The position numbers and the translations under genes were made by a program. Positions 47,701 through 57,785 of a stretch of DNA of 64,000 bases are shown here, piece after piece (position 1 is the stretch's first letter; each line of letters starts with the position of its first letter). Location: NCBI GenBank assembly GCA_037074615.1, contig CM073515.1, positions 18,685,001 through 18,749,000 on the forward strand, given 5' to 3'. Under the pieces are notes generated by a model that saw only the letters and a list, made by a program, of their open reading frames with translations, was not told the origin of the DNA and did not search any database. The stretch is from Leucaena leucocephala. Lineage: Eukaryota; Streptophyta; Magnoliopsida; Fabales; Fabaceae.

Positions 47701-49360
47701 TTCCTTCTTCCACTTCTGCTTGAACAGAAAAGAAGACCATATATCCCTGACATCCTTTTCGTAAACATCTATCCGCTTGAGCCTCCGTCAGGAAATTCAG
47801 TTTCACTTCTGGATTCATATTTGGGGCTTGTGGACAAAGAACTAGAGTTTTGTTCTTACAATCCAGCATTACATTATTGGCAGACAACCAATTTAATCCA
47901 ATTATGACATCAATCTCATGGAATGGCATGCATATTAGGTCAAGAGTAGTGCAACAACATTCATATCGAATGACACTATTTAGGCAGACATCTGATGTAA
48001 CTACTTTAGCATTTGTAGGGGTTGTGACACATATGGCATAATGCATCTTGCTAATTGTAAGGCCCAAACGTTTAGCACATTCATAAGAAACAAAGGAATG
48101 ACTTGCACCCGAATCAAACATAGCAATCACAGCATGATTATTGAGATAGATGATACCTTGGATCATCTCGGGTGATCTCTGCGCTTCTTCCCTTGTCATT
48201 GCAAACACTCGCCCTTGAGTGCGCGGCCTTTGATCATTAGCTGCTTGAGGACAACTCCTAGAGAAATGTCCAGGCTTCCCACATGTGTAACAGACATTCT
48301 GCCCCATCAAGCATGGTCTGTCTCCATGGTTCTTCCCGCATTTGTCACATACTCTAGACCTCTGATCTCTATTATTTGTGTTTCCCCTGTAATTCCCTCT
48401 GCTAGGTTTTCGGTTCTGCTGCCACTGCCTTTTCCTTTTCTTGTTATAGCCACTGCCACTGGCTGCATTTCTATTCTGGTTAGGTCTCTCAGGAACAGCA
48501 GTCTCTCTGCTCAACGGTCTCATCAGCATCCTGTGATTCAAGCTGTTCTCAATAATTCTGCAGGCCTCTACTGCTTTATTGAACTGATGATATTGTTGGG
48601 GGGTCATCTTATCCTTCAGAGTAGTATTCAATCCCCTGATCATCCTTTCCGTCATCCACCGCTCATCATCCACCTGTCGCAGGTAAGTGGAATACTGGGA
48701 AAAACGGATGAACTTTGCCAAGTATTCGTCAAATGATTCTTTTTCTCCTTGTCTCAGCACAAGGAATTCTGCTTCTCGTTCATCTCGTACTGACTGGGGA
48801 AAATACTTCTCATAAAACTGTTCAAGGAACACTTCCCACGTGATAGGAATGTGCCTGGCCTGCAATACTAGCTCTGTGTTCTTCCACCATCTGTCAGCAT
48901 CCCTTTCTAGCTGGTAGATTGCCATCTGTGCTTTACTCTCAGACGGACAACCCAATACCTTGAAGATCTTCTCCAGTCTGCTGATCCAATCCTCCGCTTT
49001 CTGTACATCGAATGTTCCCTCGAATGTCGGAGGACTATGCTTACAAAACTTAGCCATCCACTGTTGAATACCAGCAGGATCTACTGTCTGTCCTGTTTGT
49101 CTTGGCAGTTCTGTTGTCTGTTGAACCATCTCAGGTTCTGTATTAGCTGTACCTGCAGACTCTGGGTGTCTGAGGTTCTCCACTGCTTCAGCTACAGCTG
49201 TTGCTATAGCAGTATCCCTTTCCTGCTCACTCCTTGCTTGAGCAGCTTTTACTTCCTCTATCAGCTTCTGCTGCTGTTCCAGCCGTTCTAGAATCAACTG
49301 ATTAATATCTCCGGCATTTTGGGGTTCACCCGAAGCACTAGCTCTTCTGGTTCTTACCAT
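44798..49360 (-). CDS. Gag-pol polyprotein of Tekay-type Gypsy element
   Basis: One uninterrupted frame of 1520 residues. Gag core lies at about 120-235. A CCHC zinc knuckle (CYTCGKPGHFSRSC) is at 357-370, preceded by a cysteine-rich stretch (338-350). Aspartic protease has DSGAS at 416-420. Reverse transcriptase spans about 590-770, with FIDD at 744-747. RNase H has D893, E930 and D955. The integrase zinc finger is H1106, H1113, C1143, C1146; its catalytic D1176, D1237, E1273 are present. A chromodomain-like tail is at about 1466-1520 ('VKVVWKGLTESEATWEAEER'), which in this clade steers integration to particular chromatin. Gag and pol share one frame, as is usual for chromoviruses. The start is the first ATG after the stops, 196 bp after the upstream ORF. 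No stop or missing catalytic residue was found. Confidence 0.97.
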   Translation of the reverse strand: MVRTRRASASGEPQNAGDINQLILERLEQQQKLIEEVKAAQARSEQERDTAIATAVAEAVENLRHPESAGTANTEPEMVQQTTELPRQTGQTVDPAGIQQWMAKFCKHSPPTFEGTFDVQKAEDWISRLEKIFKVLGCPSESKAQMAIYQLERDADRWWKNTELVLQARHIPITWEVFLEQFYEKYFPQSVRDEREAEFLVLRQGEKESFDEYLAKFIRFSQYSTYLRQVDDERWMTERMIRGLNTTLKDKMTPQQYHQFNKAVEACRIIENSLNHRMLMRPLSRETAVPERPNQNRNAASGSGYNKKRKRQWQQNRKPSRGNYRGNTNNRDQRSRVCDKCGKNHGDRPCLMGQNVCYTCGKPGHFSRSCPQAANDQRPRTQGRVFAMTREEAQRSPEMIQGIIYLNNHAVIAMFDSGASHSFVSYECAKRLGLTISKMHYAICVTTPTNAKVVTSDVCLNSVIRYECCCTTLDLICMPFHEIDVIIGLNWLSANNVMLDCKNKTLVLCPQAPNMNPEVKLNFLTEAQADRCLRKGCQGYMVFFSVQAEVEEGIEAIPVVREFPEVFPKEIQGLPPEREVEFAIDIVPGAGPVSKAPYRMAPNEMIELKKQIEELLEKGFIRPSVSPWGAPVLFVKKKDGSLRLCIDYRELNKITVKNKYPLPRIDDLLDQLVGSSLFSKIDLRSGYHQLRIKADDISKTAFRTRYGHFEFLVMPFGLTNAPAIFMDYMNRIFRPYLDQFVVVFIDDILVYSKSAVEHEEHLRIVLSTLKEKRLYAKLSKCEFWLQEVKFLGHVISHEGVAVDPSKVEAVLSWEQPGTVTEIRSFLGLAGYYRRFIKDFSRIALPLTKLTRKNQQFKWDEKCEASFHELKQRLTTTPVLIIPDPTQTYVVYTDASKQGLGCVLMQQGRVVAYASRQLKPHEENYPTHDLELAAVVYALKIWRHYLYGATIELYCDHKSLKYLQDQKELNMRQRRWMEFLKDYDFQIKYHPGKANVVADALSRKVVQVASLMIKELELIEDVRDWSPLYQMQTSESSYGGTQIKAFIENEIKEAQEQDKLAEIFKGKLERGETKNVDVSQNGLLRFRGRPYIPNAMGLREKILEEAHKSKYTVHPGMTKMYHDVKSLFWWPGLKKDVVNYVSKCLTCQKVKVEHQKPAGKLQPLEIPEWKWDSIAMDFVEGLPMTPTKHDAIWVVIDRLTKSAHFLAINKKDSLEKLAKLYVKEIIRLHGIPSSIISDRDPRFTSNFWRALHKEMNTTLRFSTAYHPQTDGQSERTIQTLEDMLRACVLDFKGSWDTHLPLIEFAYNNSYQASIQMAPFEALYGRKCRSPLCWVELSERRMFGPDIVDQTAAQIDKIRKRLLTAQSRQKSYADVRRKPLEFEEGEHVFLKLTPTTGAGRSIKVKKLHPRYIGPFQILSRVGSVAYKLALPPHLSKIHDVFHVSQLKKYVPDPSHVIEQDDIALRDDLTYEVGPAQIVDRKVKQLRNKQIPLVKVVWKGLTESEATWEAEERMREVYPELFP

Positions 49361-49556
49361 TTTGTTTTACTATCGTAATAGAAAATAGGAAAGGAATATT
49401 ATAATTAACATATTTTATATTTCATTCAAAACATAGCATACAGCAAGTTTAACATCATTACATAAACTCTTCATAACAGACACACATACATGTATTATGT
49501 CATTACTAGTCAAAAGTACATAGATTACAGCAACATTCATACATACAACTATTACA

Positions 49557-50564
49557 CTATGTTTTCTCATAATGGATCCTAATAAATTCCCCTACCATGT
49601 AGATCCAATCATGGATATCCTCAAAGGGTTCCTCTTCAAAGTACTGATCTAACACTTCTCTCCATGTTGCTGTAAGAGGTAAAATATCATCCATGATATC
49701 AACCCAAGCTTCTAAGGTAAGAGTATCTGGATCATATGCTTGATAGGCCTCTCTTACCCTTGCTATGAAGTCTTTATAAACTCTATAGTCTTGATCAACA
49801 CCTCTAACCAACATTCTTCCTATCTCATATAGCTGCTTCGTGAGTTCCACAGCTTTCCTGAAATGTTCTTCATCCATATCTTCCCCAGGGGTTAACTCAA
49901 TTATCTGATGGTTACCCAGATATATCTGTACCATTAACTTCTTGGTTCCACTTGGACCTGGAATATCTGTAGGGTCTGGTCTCTGACTAGGTCCAGGTAT
50001 ATCAGCTACATGACTAGGTTCAGGTATATTAGCTACATGACTAGGTTCAGGTATATTAGCTGTATGGCTGGGTCCAGGTACATCAACTGGTTTAGGTACC
50101 TGACTCGGTCCAGGAACATCTACCTCATCCGCCTGCCTAGGCACAGGGTCTGTACCACCCCCAACATAAGAGTAACCCACATCAGATTGTTCCTCTTGAG
50201 GGTCTATCATCTCTCTATCATCTATCTGACCTGCATCTCTTTCTAGTACAATATTCATAGGTGGGGCTGGGTTAGGTTCCTCAAGTTCATCCTCTTCCGA
50301 TGGTATATCCTCATCTGATATTTCCTCTTCTTCATCATCATCCTCATCCATTTCATTTGATCCCACAGAAGAATTATCTAACCTGCCCAATTCTGATTCA
50401 CTACTGGAATCCCGGATATTGATCACTGGGGGAAGACCAAACTCCGGATCATGTATAAAAGCATCTATCTCTTCTGAGTTCCACCCTGATCTATCAGAAC
50501 TATAGACTGTGGGTCTAGGGTCCCCCTGGTTCACTGTAGTCTCTGATGTTCTAGACTCAGTCAT
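49557..50564 (-). CDS. Extra ORF between 5' LTR and gag, acidic protein
   Basis: An open frame of 335 residues on the same strand as gag-pol. It begins about 100 bp after the primer site and ends 196 bp before the gag start. Three parts can be seen: a Ser/Asp-rich head; a strongly acidic run (71-97, Asp/Glu in most positions); and a Pro-rich series of about six 9-11-residue repeats (148-205, variants of 'IPEPSHVA' and 'DVPGPSQ'). A mixed-charge, probably helical end follows ('EHFRKAVELTKQLYEIGR' at about 233-250; 'VLDQYFEEEPFEDIHDWIYM' at 304-323). No signal peptide, membrane segment or known domain. Gypsy chromoviruses normally start directly with gag. Since the frame is intact beside an intact gag-pol, it may be a real product, perhaps from a separate or spliced transcript. 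Confidence 0.75.
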   Translation of the reverse strand: MTESRTSETTVNQGDPRPTVYSSDRSGWNSEEIDAFIHDPEFGLPPVINIRDSSSESELGRLDNSSVGSNEMDEDDDEEEEISDEDIPSEEDELEEPNPAPPMNIVLERDAGQIDDREMIDPQEEQSDVGYSYVGGGTDPVPRQADEVDVPGPSQVPKPVDVPGPSHTANIPEPSHVANIPEPSHVADIPGPSQRPDPTDIPGPSGTKKLMVQIYLGNHQIIELTPGEDMDEEHFRKAVELTKQLYEIGRMLVRGVDQDYRVYKDFIARVREAYQAYDPDTLTLEAWVDIMDDILPLTATWREVLDQYFEEEPFEDIHDWIYMVGEFIRIHYEKT

Positions 50565-50667
50565 TAGTATCCTGCAATAATTAACTTAAGGTCAATTATG
50601 CAGATGTTCACTTATGTAACAGTCTATAAATAATCTAATCAGAGCATTTCCTAAGCCAGAATCCTTT

Positions 50668-50679
50668 GCTCTGATACCA
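50668..50679 (-). other. Primer binding site, tRNA-iMet type
   Basis: The minus strand reads TGGTATCAGAGC, three bases inside the 5' LTR, a perfect match to the usual plant initiator-Met primer site. Confidence 0.95.
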
Positions 50680-50682
50680 AAA

Positions 50683-53600
50683 TGTTACATCCTTACTTTT
50701 AACCTCAATTATACTCCATTAGAAGTGATTGGAACCAATTACATGATCATTTGCTTTGAAAATATCCATTTCCAAAAGATTTGCTTTCGGGTACTGTTCA
50801 CTGTTACTGTTCATTTGGTAATTCCAGAACATGTACCCTACTTTGAAAATTCATAACTAATTGTAGAAAAATCAAAATAATGTGGTTCCAATTTCTAATG
50901 AAATATATTTCATAAATATTTGAGGGAAAAATATGAAATTGAGGTTATCTTGTTCACATGAAATCAGTTTATTGGTTAAAAATCACTGTTCATTTGGTAA
51001 AATCTGGAAGTTCCAGTTTCTTTGCCTTAACTTTAAAAATTCGTTTCTCTTTGGTTACTTGTCCAAATGAACTGTGTTACATATGGAATTAAAGATCTAG
51101 ACGTCCTCTTTAATATCACCAAATTTCATAGAAGAATTCGTTCATTTGATATATGAAATCATTGTGTGAACGTCACTGCCTCTCAGCACTCGTTTTATCT
51201 CAATTCCAGATCTTACTTCCAACTTTGGAAAATCATAACAATTCGGATACTTATCCAATTAAGGCGTTCTTGGTGTCCATTTAAAGGTCTGTATCTTAAA
51301 TTTAATCATGCCAAGTTTCAGACTAAAACACGTTGATTTGGGCATCATAAACATCGTCACATCACCATAGTCTCAAAACAGAATTACAGAACCATACACC
51401 ATTCAACCATACATACTATCATATGCTTCCATAAGGTTAAGTAACTCATGTGACTTATTATACAAACTCATTCATCTATGTTTACCCTTTTTCCATGTGA
51501 AGTTCCAGCACCTATAACAAGATTATGCATATGGAAGGAATGAGATTTCATGGAAATCCCAATAGCAAGTTACACAAACCATAATATCATGCATGAATAA
51601 TTGAATGCTTAACATGTTATCATGTGATGGGAGCTACTTCATAATAGCACATAAGCAAACTCTAACATGCATATTGTCATGACATAACTTGCAAGGAGTT
51701 GCAATCATTCATACTTCATCATAACATGATGACATAAACTCAAGCTCAACCAAACACCATAATCAACAAGCAAGCAAAACAATTAAACAAACATGAGTTA
51801 TAGTTAGGTATCCTTGCTACCTCTTAGCTATCTTGGTCAAGACCTTCTTGAAGTGCTTTCCTTCCTTCACAAATGTCAAAACCTAGCCATTACAACATAA
51901 TATCAAGTTACAACTCAACTTGAAACCAAATCCAAGACTAGGTTTTCACTAGCTCCCTTTCTTTCTCTAATTTATGTTTCCTACTTCCACCTTTCCAAAA
52001 TAAATTCTTATGGTTCATTTCCACATAATTTTTCATGTAGAATCCAAATATGAAATCAGAATTTCCAAAATCAAAACATACCAATTGCTACAGTACCAAA
52101 CCGAAATGCATGCTCTTGTTTTCCAAAAATTCTCATTTTGATTCCAATGCTTCCAATACTTGTTCTCCTACTTTATCCCCACACAATTTTCCATTTTAAA
52201 CTCATTGGAAGCATCAAAATCATGAAATTCCATCATATGAACAGTACCACGTACAGTACCAGCAAGAACACAAAACCCTAAATCCAAACATACTTGAATT
52301 CCCAAGCTTATACCACTTGATTCTAGCTTGTTTAAGCTTGTCTAAACTATCCATAACATAAAACTCATATTTTAACCATATATGAGCATCACTTCCAGCA
52401 GCAACCATAAGGGAAATAGAACATGAAAACCCCTTAAAACCATGAGCTAACCTACTAGAACAAAGCTCAAGATCAAGGGAGATGATTACCTTGCTTGTTA
52501 CTTCACTTTGGTTGCTTCTTTCTTGGTTGAATGGAAATTTTGCAAGAGTTTCCCTATGGTTCTCAAATCTGCCGCACATGGTCTGAAATGAGGGGGTATT
52601 TATAGAGAAATTTGGGTTGAAATGGATGGCCAAGATTGATTTGGTTACTATTTGATCTAAAGGCTCACATTTAATCTTGGATTTAACTTTTTCATAAAAT
52701 AATAATTATTACATCATGTGGGACAGCTCATGGGACACCTAAGAGGGTTAGGTGGCGTGCTGCACATGTGAAGAAGGTTCTGGAGAAATTCCAGTCCAAT
52801 CCGGTACCGATCGGAGCAGTTTCCCAACAACCAGACTGTTTTCTGTTCTGAATTTTTTTATAATATACCAGGATATGTATTATGTCCTGGAAATCAATAT
52901 CTAGGCTTCTCATACCATTGAAATGATATATTAAATATTTATCTGCCATCCATCCCTTGGGAAATGACCAAAATACCCTTAGTGTCCTTTCCTGCACTGT
53001 ACTAACCCTAAGGGCAAAATCGTCATTTCACACCTCTTTACACTGCCTCAGGGCATATATTGATTCTATATAATCATATTTATACTATGTCCCACGTTTT
53101 TGGCCTGTCCATAATGATCAAAATGACCTCCATTCACTACTGGTACAGTATGGGCATCCAGGGGCATTTTCGTAATTTCACACTTTTCCTGGACTGCTCT
53201 GGTCTCTGGCCCTCATAACTGTCCAATCACCTTAATGGGCTTATGATGGCGCTATTTGGGCCTCAGTATGGGCTTATTGCCTGTATTGCCTTTATGGCCC
53301 AATTCACAATATAGCTCCCCCGATCCTATTTATCGGGTATTTTATTTCACTGTAAAATTCCGTATGGCTTCTACAGGATTCCTTTTCTGACTCTGTCAGT
53401 TTTATAAATTCATATATTAAATATATGAATTTTCTATAAGGTCTTATCTGATTCTGAGATCTGAAAAATACTGTAATAATTCCTTCTGACTTCAGGAATT
53501 TATATCAATTAATCGGGACCTCAAATCAAAATTCTGTGTTGCGTTAAACTGACCGGAATATTTTTGTCTATCTACTGGTAAAATTTGGGTCTGATCTGAT

Positions 53601-53902
53601 TCCGGGCATTTTTGGCCTGTTTTGGCTCAGCTTTTCCATATTTACATTTAGGTCCCTTAACTTTTGAATAATTGAACTTTAGTCCCTTAACTTTTCATTA
53701 ATTGCATTTAGGTCCCTCCTTTTATTTCTACTTCAACTTTTTGTCTTCAAACTTTTCAATTTTCGTTTAGGTCCCTATTATTTCCTTAGTTATGAATCCT
53801 TCCCTTTCATTTCTCAATCTGATACAATCTATTCCAAGAAACTCATATCCATTTCAGATAAACTGTACAGCTACATCAGGTCAGAAAATTGGGGATATGA
53901 CA
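50683..53902 (-). repeat. Gypsy 5' LTR, 3220 bp
   Basis: Near-identical to the 3' LTR (41525-44744). It is the transcribing LTR: TATA box on the minus strand at 52597-52604 (CTATAAATACCCCC). The conserved palindrome is at 51542-51560. Confidence 0.95.
52597..52604 (-). promoter_or_regulatory. TATA box of the Gypsy 5' LTR
   Basis: The minus strand reads TATAAATA followed by CCCCC. The same box and context occur in the solo LTR at 15410. Start of the element transcript is expected 25-35 bases further left. Confidence 0.65.
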
Positions 53903-53907
53903 TAGTC
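53903..53907. repeat. Target-site duplication TAGTC (right)
   Basis: Partner of 41520-41524. Confidence 0.95.
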
Positions 53908-54830
53908 TGTCCACCTCTTGACAAATTGAGATTGGCACTTTTGAAACCAACATCAGATAGACAGGTATAGAGCTCAACACAAATTTGGCCAAAGTGATCC
54001 TACCAGCCACAGATAGTGTATTATTTTTCCAAGTTGCAAGTTTAGACTTTACTTTATCAACAATATACTGAAATGATTCTCTAGGCTTCCTCCTGATGAT
54101 TGGAATACCCATATATTTTCCTATATCAATTGAAACATTCATTCCTATAATGTTGCTTATCCTTCTTCTTATATTAGTTTGTACCTTTGGAGAAAAGAAG
54201 ATTAAAGATTTGGTTTTACTTATTTTTCCTCACGACACTAAACAGAATTTATCCAAACAATTCATAATACATTTAGCTTGTGTTTCAGAAGCCACTCCAA
54301 AAAGAAGAATATCATCTTCAAACATAAGATGAGAAATTGCATGATCTAAAGTAGAAATTTGAATAAGTTTCCACAGTCCTTCATCAACTGCTTTAATAAT
54401 TAAATGAGATAATCTATTTATACAAAGAACAAATAACAAGGGAGACATAGGGTTTCCCTGTCAGAGTCCTCTTTTTGGAGTAAAAATATTAGTTTTAGAA
54501 CCATTCTACAACACATTATATGATACAGTTATAACACAACCCATGATAATCTTAATAAAACTAGAATCTAAGCCAATATAAAAAAGAACCTGTTGTAGAA
54601 AGTCCTATTGAATACGATTATAGGCCTTTTCCAGATCAATCTTCACATCTATTAAGACATTCTTCCCTCTAGCCTTCTTCGTTATATGCATGATTTCTGG
54701 CTTACTATAATATTATCTTGTATGTGCCTGCCTTTTATAAAACTTGATTTAAATGGTGAAACAAGTTCATCCATAACATCCCTCAATCTATTAACTATTA
54801 CCTTAGTGATACACTTGTAGCTGCAGAATC
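53903..54830 (-). pseudogene. LINE (L1-type) reverse transcriptase fragment
   Basis: Read from 54830 down on the minus strand: 'ITKVIVNRLRDVMDELV' (start of RT), 'SSFIKGRHIQDNI', 'IDVKIDLEKAYNRI', 'GNPMSPLLFVLCINRLSHLI' and the active-site box 'HLMFEDDILLFG' (FADD-like, Ala to Glu). Then 'YMGIPIIRRKPRESFQYIVD', 'KSKLATWKNNTLSVAGR' and 'CQEVDRL', where the Gypsy target site cuts it. Several stops, and the first half of ORF2 (endonuclease) is missing, as in 5'-truncated LINE copies. At its end, TAGCTGCAGAATCC is duplicated (54818-54831 and 54845-54858). Confidence 0.85.
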
Positions 54831-54858
54831 CAGCTTGTTATTGGTAGCTGCAGAATCC

Positions 54859-55689
54859 ATATTTACTCTGTTGATCATGAATGCAATGAAGTGAGATATA
54901 AAATGTGAAACTAGAAAGGTATGGCATTATTGGTATATTGTATAGTATTGATTGTTATTTTATCTGGTAAAAATATTATGTGAGATAGGAATCAAGATCT
55001 GATTCTTCAATTGAACGTGATGTTGTGTTGCATCTGGGAATCATGGAGTTGGAGAGATGTTTTGTCATTCTAGAATCAATTGTCAATTTTACCATAATTA
55101 ATCTTGTGAGAATGCAGATAATTGCAAGTATAATTGTAATTGCAATGAGTCTTGTTCTTCATGTGGAGTTTGAAATAAAGAACTACACATAGTTTGACAG
55201 AGGGAACTACTCATACTACTCTCTAGTAACTTTCTCTAGTTGTTAAGTTTTCTTTTCTCTCCAGTTGGTAGACTAGTGTATGCAAGTATGAAAAGGAAGC
55301 ACATTTACTTATACTGTTATAGCCTGTAATAATTGATAATAAACCATAATTCATTTTTTCACAATGAGATTAAATTGCATAATTTAGTTTAGTGTATATG
55401 ATATCTCCCTATTTGCCAATTAAATTTTTTTACTACAACAGCCAAATTCCTTTAGTTCATTATCGAACATAATCTACCGTATACTTGGTGATTACTATAT
55501 ATTCCGGTTAAGTATTGATTTTTTTCCCACAGCATCAAAGGCAGTGTATATTCTTTTCCCTGGGTTTTATGAATATTTTTGCTTTCGGTGGTACTCCTCT
55601 AAATGTTTTAGGTAGTTGTGTGATTCAAAAATTTATAGTATAGGTTGTAAACTTGCTGATTAATTCATCTTGTTGGCCTATCTTGTGAA
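54859..55689. other. AT-rich, no gene recognised
   Basis: Lies between the LINE remnant and the CACTA remnant; probably part of the CACTA interior. No usable open frame. Confidence 0.4.
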
Positions 55690-56447
55690 GATTTCTCATT
55701 AGAGTTAAAGGGAAGAAGGAATGTATGGAGGCAGAGTGTGCAAAGATGGAAAAAGTGCATGCAATAGAACGTGAAAAGATGTAAGAAGAGTATGTGCAAT
55801 TCGAGCAAATACTAATGGAATAAATGGAGTAAAGGGTACAAGCTCAATTTGCTATCTTGATGCAGAGGGGGCAACCACATGCGCCTACTTCTTCTACTCC
55901 TAGTATTGATCATTCTATATAATGTTTATGTATAAACTAAACAATTTTATTTTAATTTTAAATATATTTAGTAATTGAAGTAATTTGATTTTTATATGAT
56001 GATCAAAATTATTTATTAATATTATTAGATTCTAGTTTATTTAGTTATTTAGTTATTTATCATTTATTATTTTTGTTATTAAATTATATTTTTTTCATAT
56101 AAGAAAAATAACATAAAAGAATTTAAAAAATAATATCAACTTTCAATGGCGACATTTTGTCGCCACAGAATCCCCTTTAGGTGGCGACTATCTTGTCACC
56201 GCCAATTCCCCCTTAGGTAGCAACAATCTTGTCACCGTAGATTCCCCTTTAGGAGGCGAAAATCTTAGTTGCTGCATATTCAATTTTAGGCGATGACTTT
56301 ATCTGTCGCCGCTAATTGTTGATGTTCAGCTGCGACTTTTAATTGTTGCCGCCAATGTGTATAGGCGACAGTCTCGTAGGAGGCAACTTGGTGGCGAGAA
56401 AATATCACCGCTAAAGGTCTTCACTAAAAGTCAAATTTTTTGTAGTG
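55690..56447 (+). mobile_element. CACTA element, right part with transposase remnant
   Basis: It ends with TTTTTTGTAGTG (56436-56447). Subterminal motifs like 'gtggcgactatcttgtcacc' fill 56145-56430. The end closely matches the left terminus of the CACTA at 29979 over about 20 bases, so they are one family. At 55700-55915 a broken frame reads 'KMEKVHAIEREKM', then 'QAQFAILMQRGQPHAPTSST', like the coiled-coil C-terminal end of plant En/Spm transposase-associated proteins (Transposase_24 type). No left CACTAC end was found; the element is truncated. Confidence 0.7.
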
Positions 56448-56459
56448 ATACCAGCATAA

Positions 56460-57130
56460 CGAGGTTTTATTGGGCTTTCTATTATTGGGCTTGATTGAAT
56501 ATAACAATATGACTGTAGAGTTTAGCAACACTTTAGAAATGTCCCCATCAATTATTTGTCAGTTAAATATAAGTATGGCCCTCCTTTGGCTACAAGGTCC
56601 CAGAATTTGTCTTGAGATTCCATTGAAAAGCTCTTTTGAGTCAGTAATTTGTAATAACTTAATAGATGATTGGGTATATAGCCATGTAGGAGGTTTAGGA
56701 CCCACCATGTACGACAAATCAATTTGTTCAAGCTTAAAAGGAGGAACCCAAAGAGAATCAAAATTAAAGATCAAGCCTAGAGGTCCCATAGAAAGAAGAG
56801 TAAGCTTTGAGAGCTTGGAGAAATTTCTTTCAGACACATGTCCTGTCAAGTGATTAACATTGATATTCAAATACTTTCAAGTTCAAGAGTTGCCCAAGAC
56901 TTTCTCAAATACTACCATGTAAATGATTCGAGAAGGCTTGAAGGCAAGTGAACGATGAAAAATTTCCCAAAGTTGAAGGAAGAGGACCAGGAAATAAATT
57001 CTCTCTAGGAACTGGTCTTGAAAATTATTAGAGCTCAAGTCAATAGATATGACATCACTAAGATTGAATAAGATTGAATAGCTAATGAGGCAGGAGGAGA
57101 GAGATAAACACATTATTTGCAAGGTCAAAC
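56460..57130 (-). pseudogene. LRR receptor-like protein (RLP) pseudogene
   Basis: Minus strand, with frameshifts and stops. 'LFNLSDVISIDLSSNNFQDQ' lies in 56883-57128 with 'SLAFKPS'. 'HLTGHVSERNFSKLSKLTLL', 'LIFNFDSLWVPPFKLEQIDL' and 'GPKPPTWLYTQSSIKLLQIT' lie in 56559-56870, then 'FNGISRQILGPCSQ'. These are typical LRR units of the EIX2-like RLP family ('F.PWLQTQ...' motif class). Neither the N-terminal signal peptide nor the C-terminal membrane region is present. It lies directly beside the CACTA end at 56447, which may have cut it. Confidence 0.75.
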
Positions 57131-57785
57131 AACTTGAAAAAAAAGGTTTTCATTATAGTTAAAAGTGGCATTTAATAGTGATTTTATAAGCGATGTAAAT
57201 ACTACCAACATAATAAGTACAAAATTTAACATAACTTTTTAACTACATTAAAAAGATGACTTTGCATGGCTGTTTTTTTTAACACAAGCACCATGGAATA
57301 TACTTCATTACTACTTCTTTTACTTGTTCATGTTACTTTTAAATGTATTTTTTTACAATAATCGTATTTATTATAATAACTGCTATTAATATTAGACTTT
57401 TCAAGGCAATTTTCCAAATAACTACCGTGAAAAGTTTTTTTTTATTTATTCATTAATTTTTTAGTTTATATCACCCTACATTTAGCAAAATTAAAACAAA
57501 CTAATTTCTAACCATAAAAATGTAATAATTTGCCTGTTTTGAATAATAATGTTGGGATTTTGTTTTTGGTGCAATACCTTCAGACTTCGCCACAAATCCA
57601 AGTCACATGCGTACCATAAATCTCACATCTACATCCAAGATTCCTCAAAGGCAGTAATTTCCAATTATCCCATAAGGGCCTTTACAATCTCCACATTTCC
57701 AATAAAATTTGACCAATTCAATTCTTAAACAATTACCCTATCCCTTTTGATCACTTTATAGCCCTTTTATTGAATGTGACTTCCC
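57131..57785. other. AT-rich intergenic
   Basis: No gene recognised. Confidence 0.5.

Larger units (their letters stand above)
41525..53902 (-). mobile_element. Complete Tekay/Del-type Gypsy retrotransposon, 12378 bp
   Basis: Full-length element on the minus strand: 5' LTR (50683-53902), tRNA-Met primer site, extra ORF (49557-50564), gag-pol (44798-49360), polypurine tract, 3' LTR (41525-44744). LTRs are both 3220 bp, TG...CA, and differ at a single base that I noticed (41802 A, 50960 G, plus strand). The flanks are TAGTC. A C-terminal chromodomain-like tail and long LTRs point to the Tekay/Del clade of chromoviruses. All parts needed for transposition appear intact, so it may be active or recently active. 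It sits in a LINE. Confidence 0.95.

Noticed and set aside
48215..48736. 173-codon plus-strand frame inside gag-pol
   Set aside because: Antisense shadow of the gag zinc-knuckle region; no independent signals.
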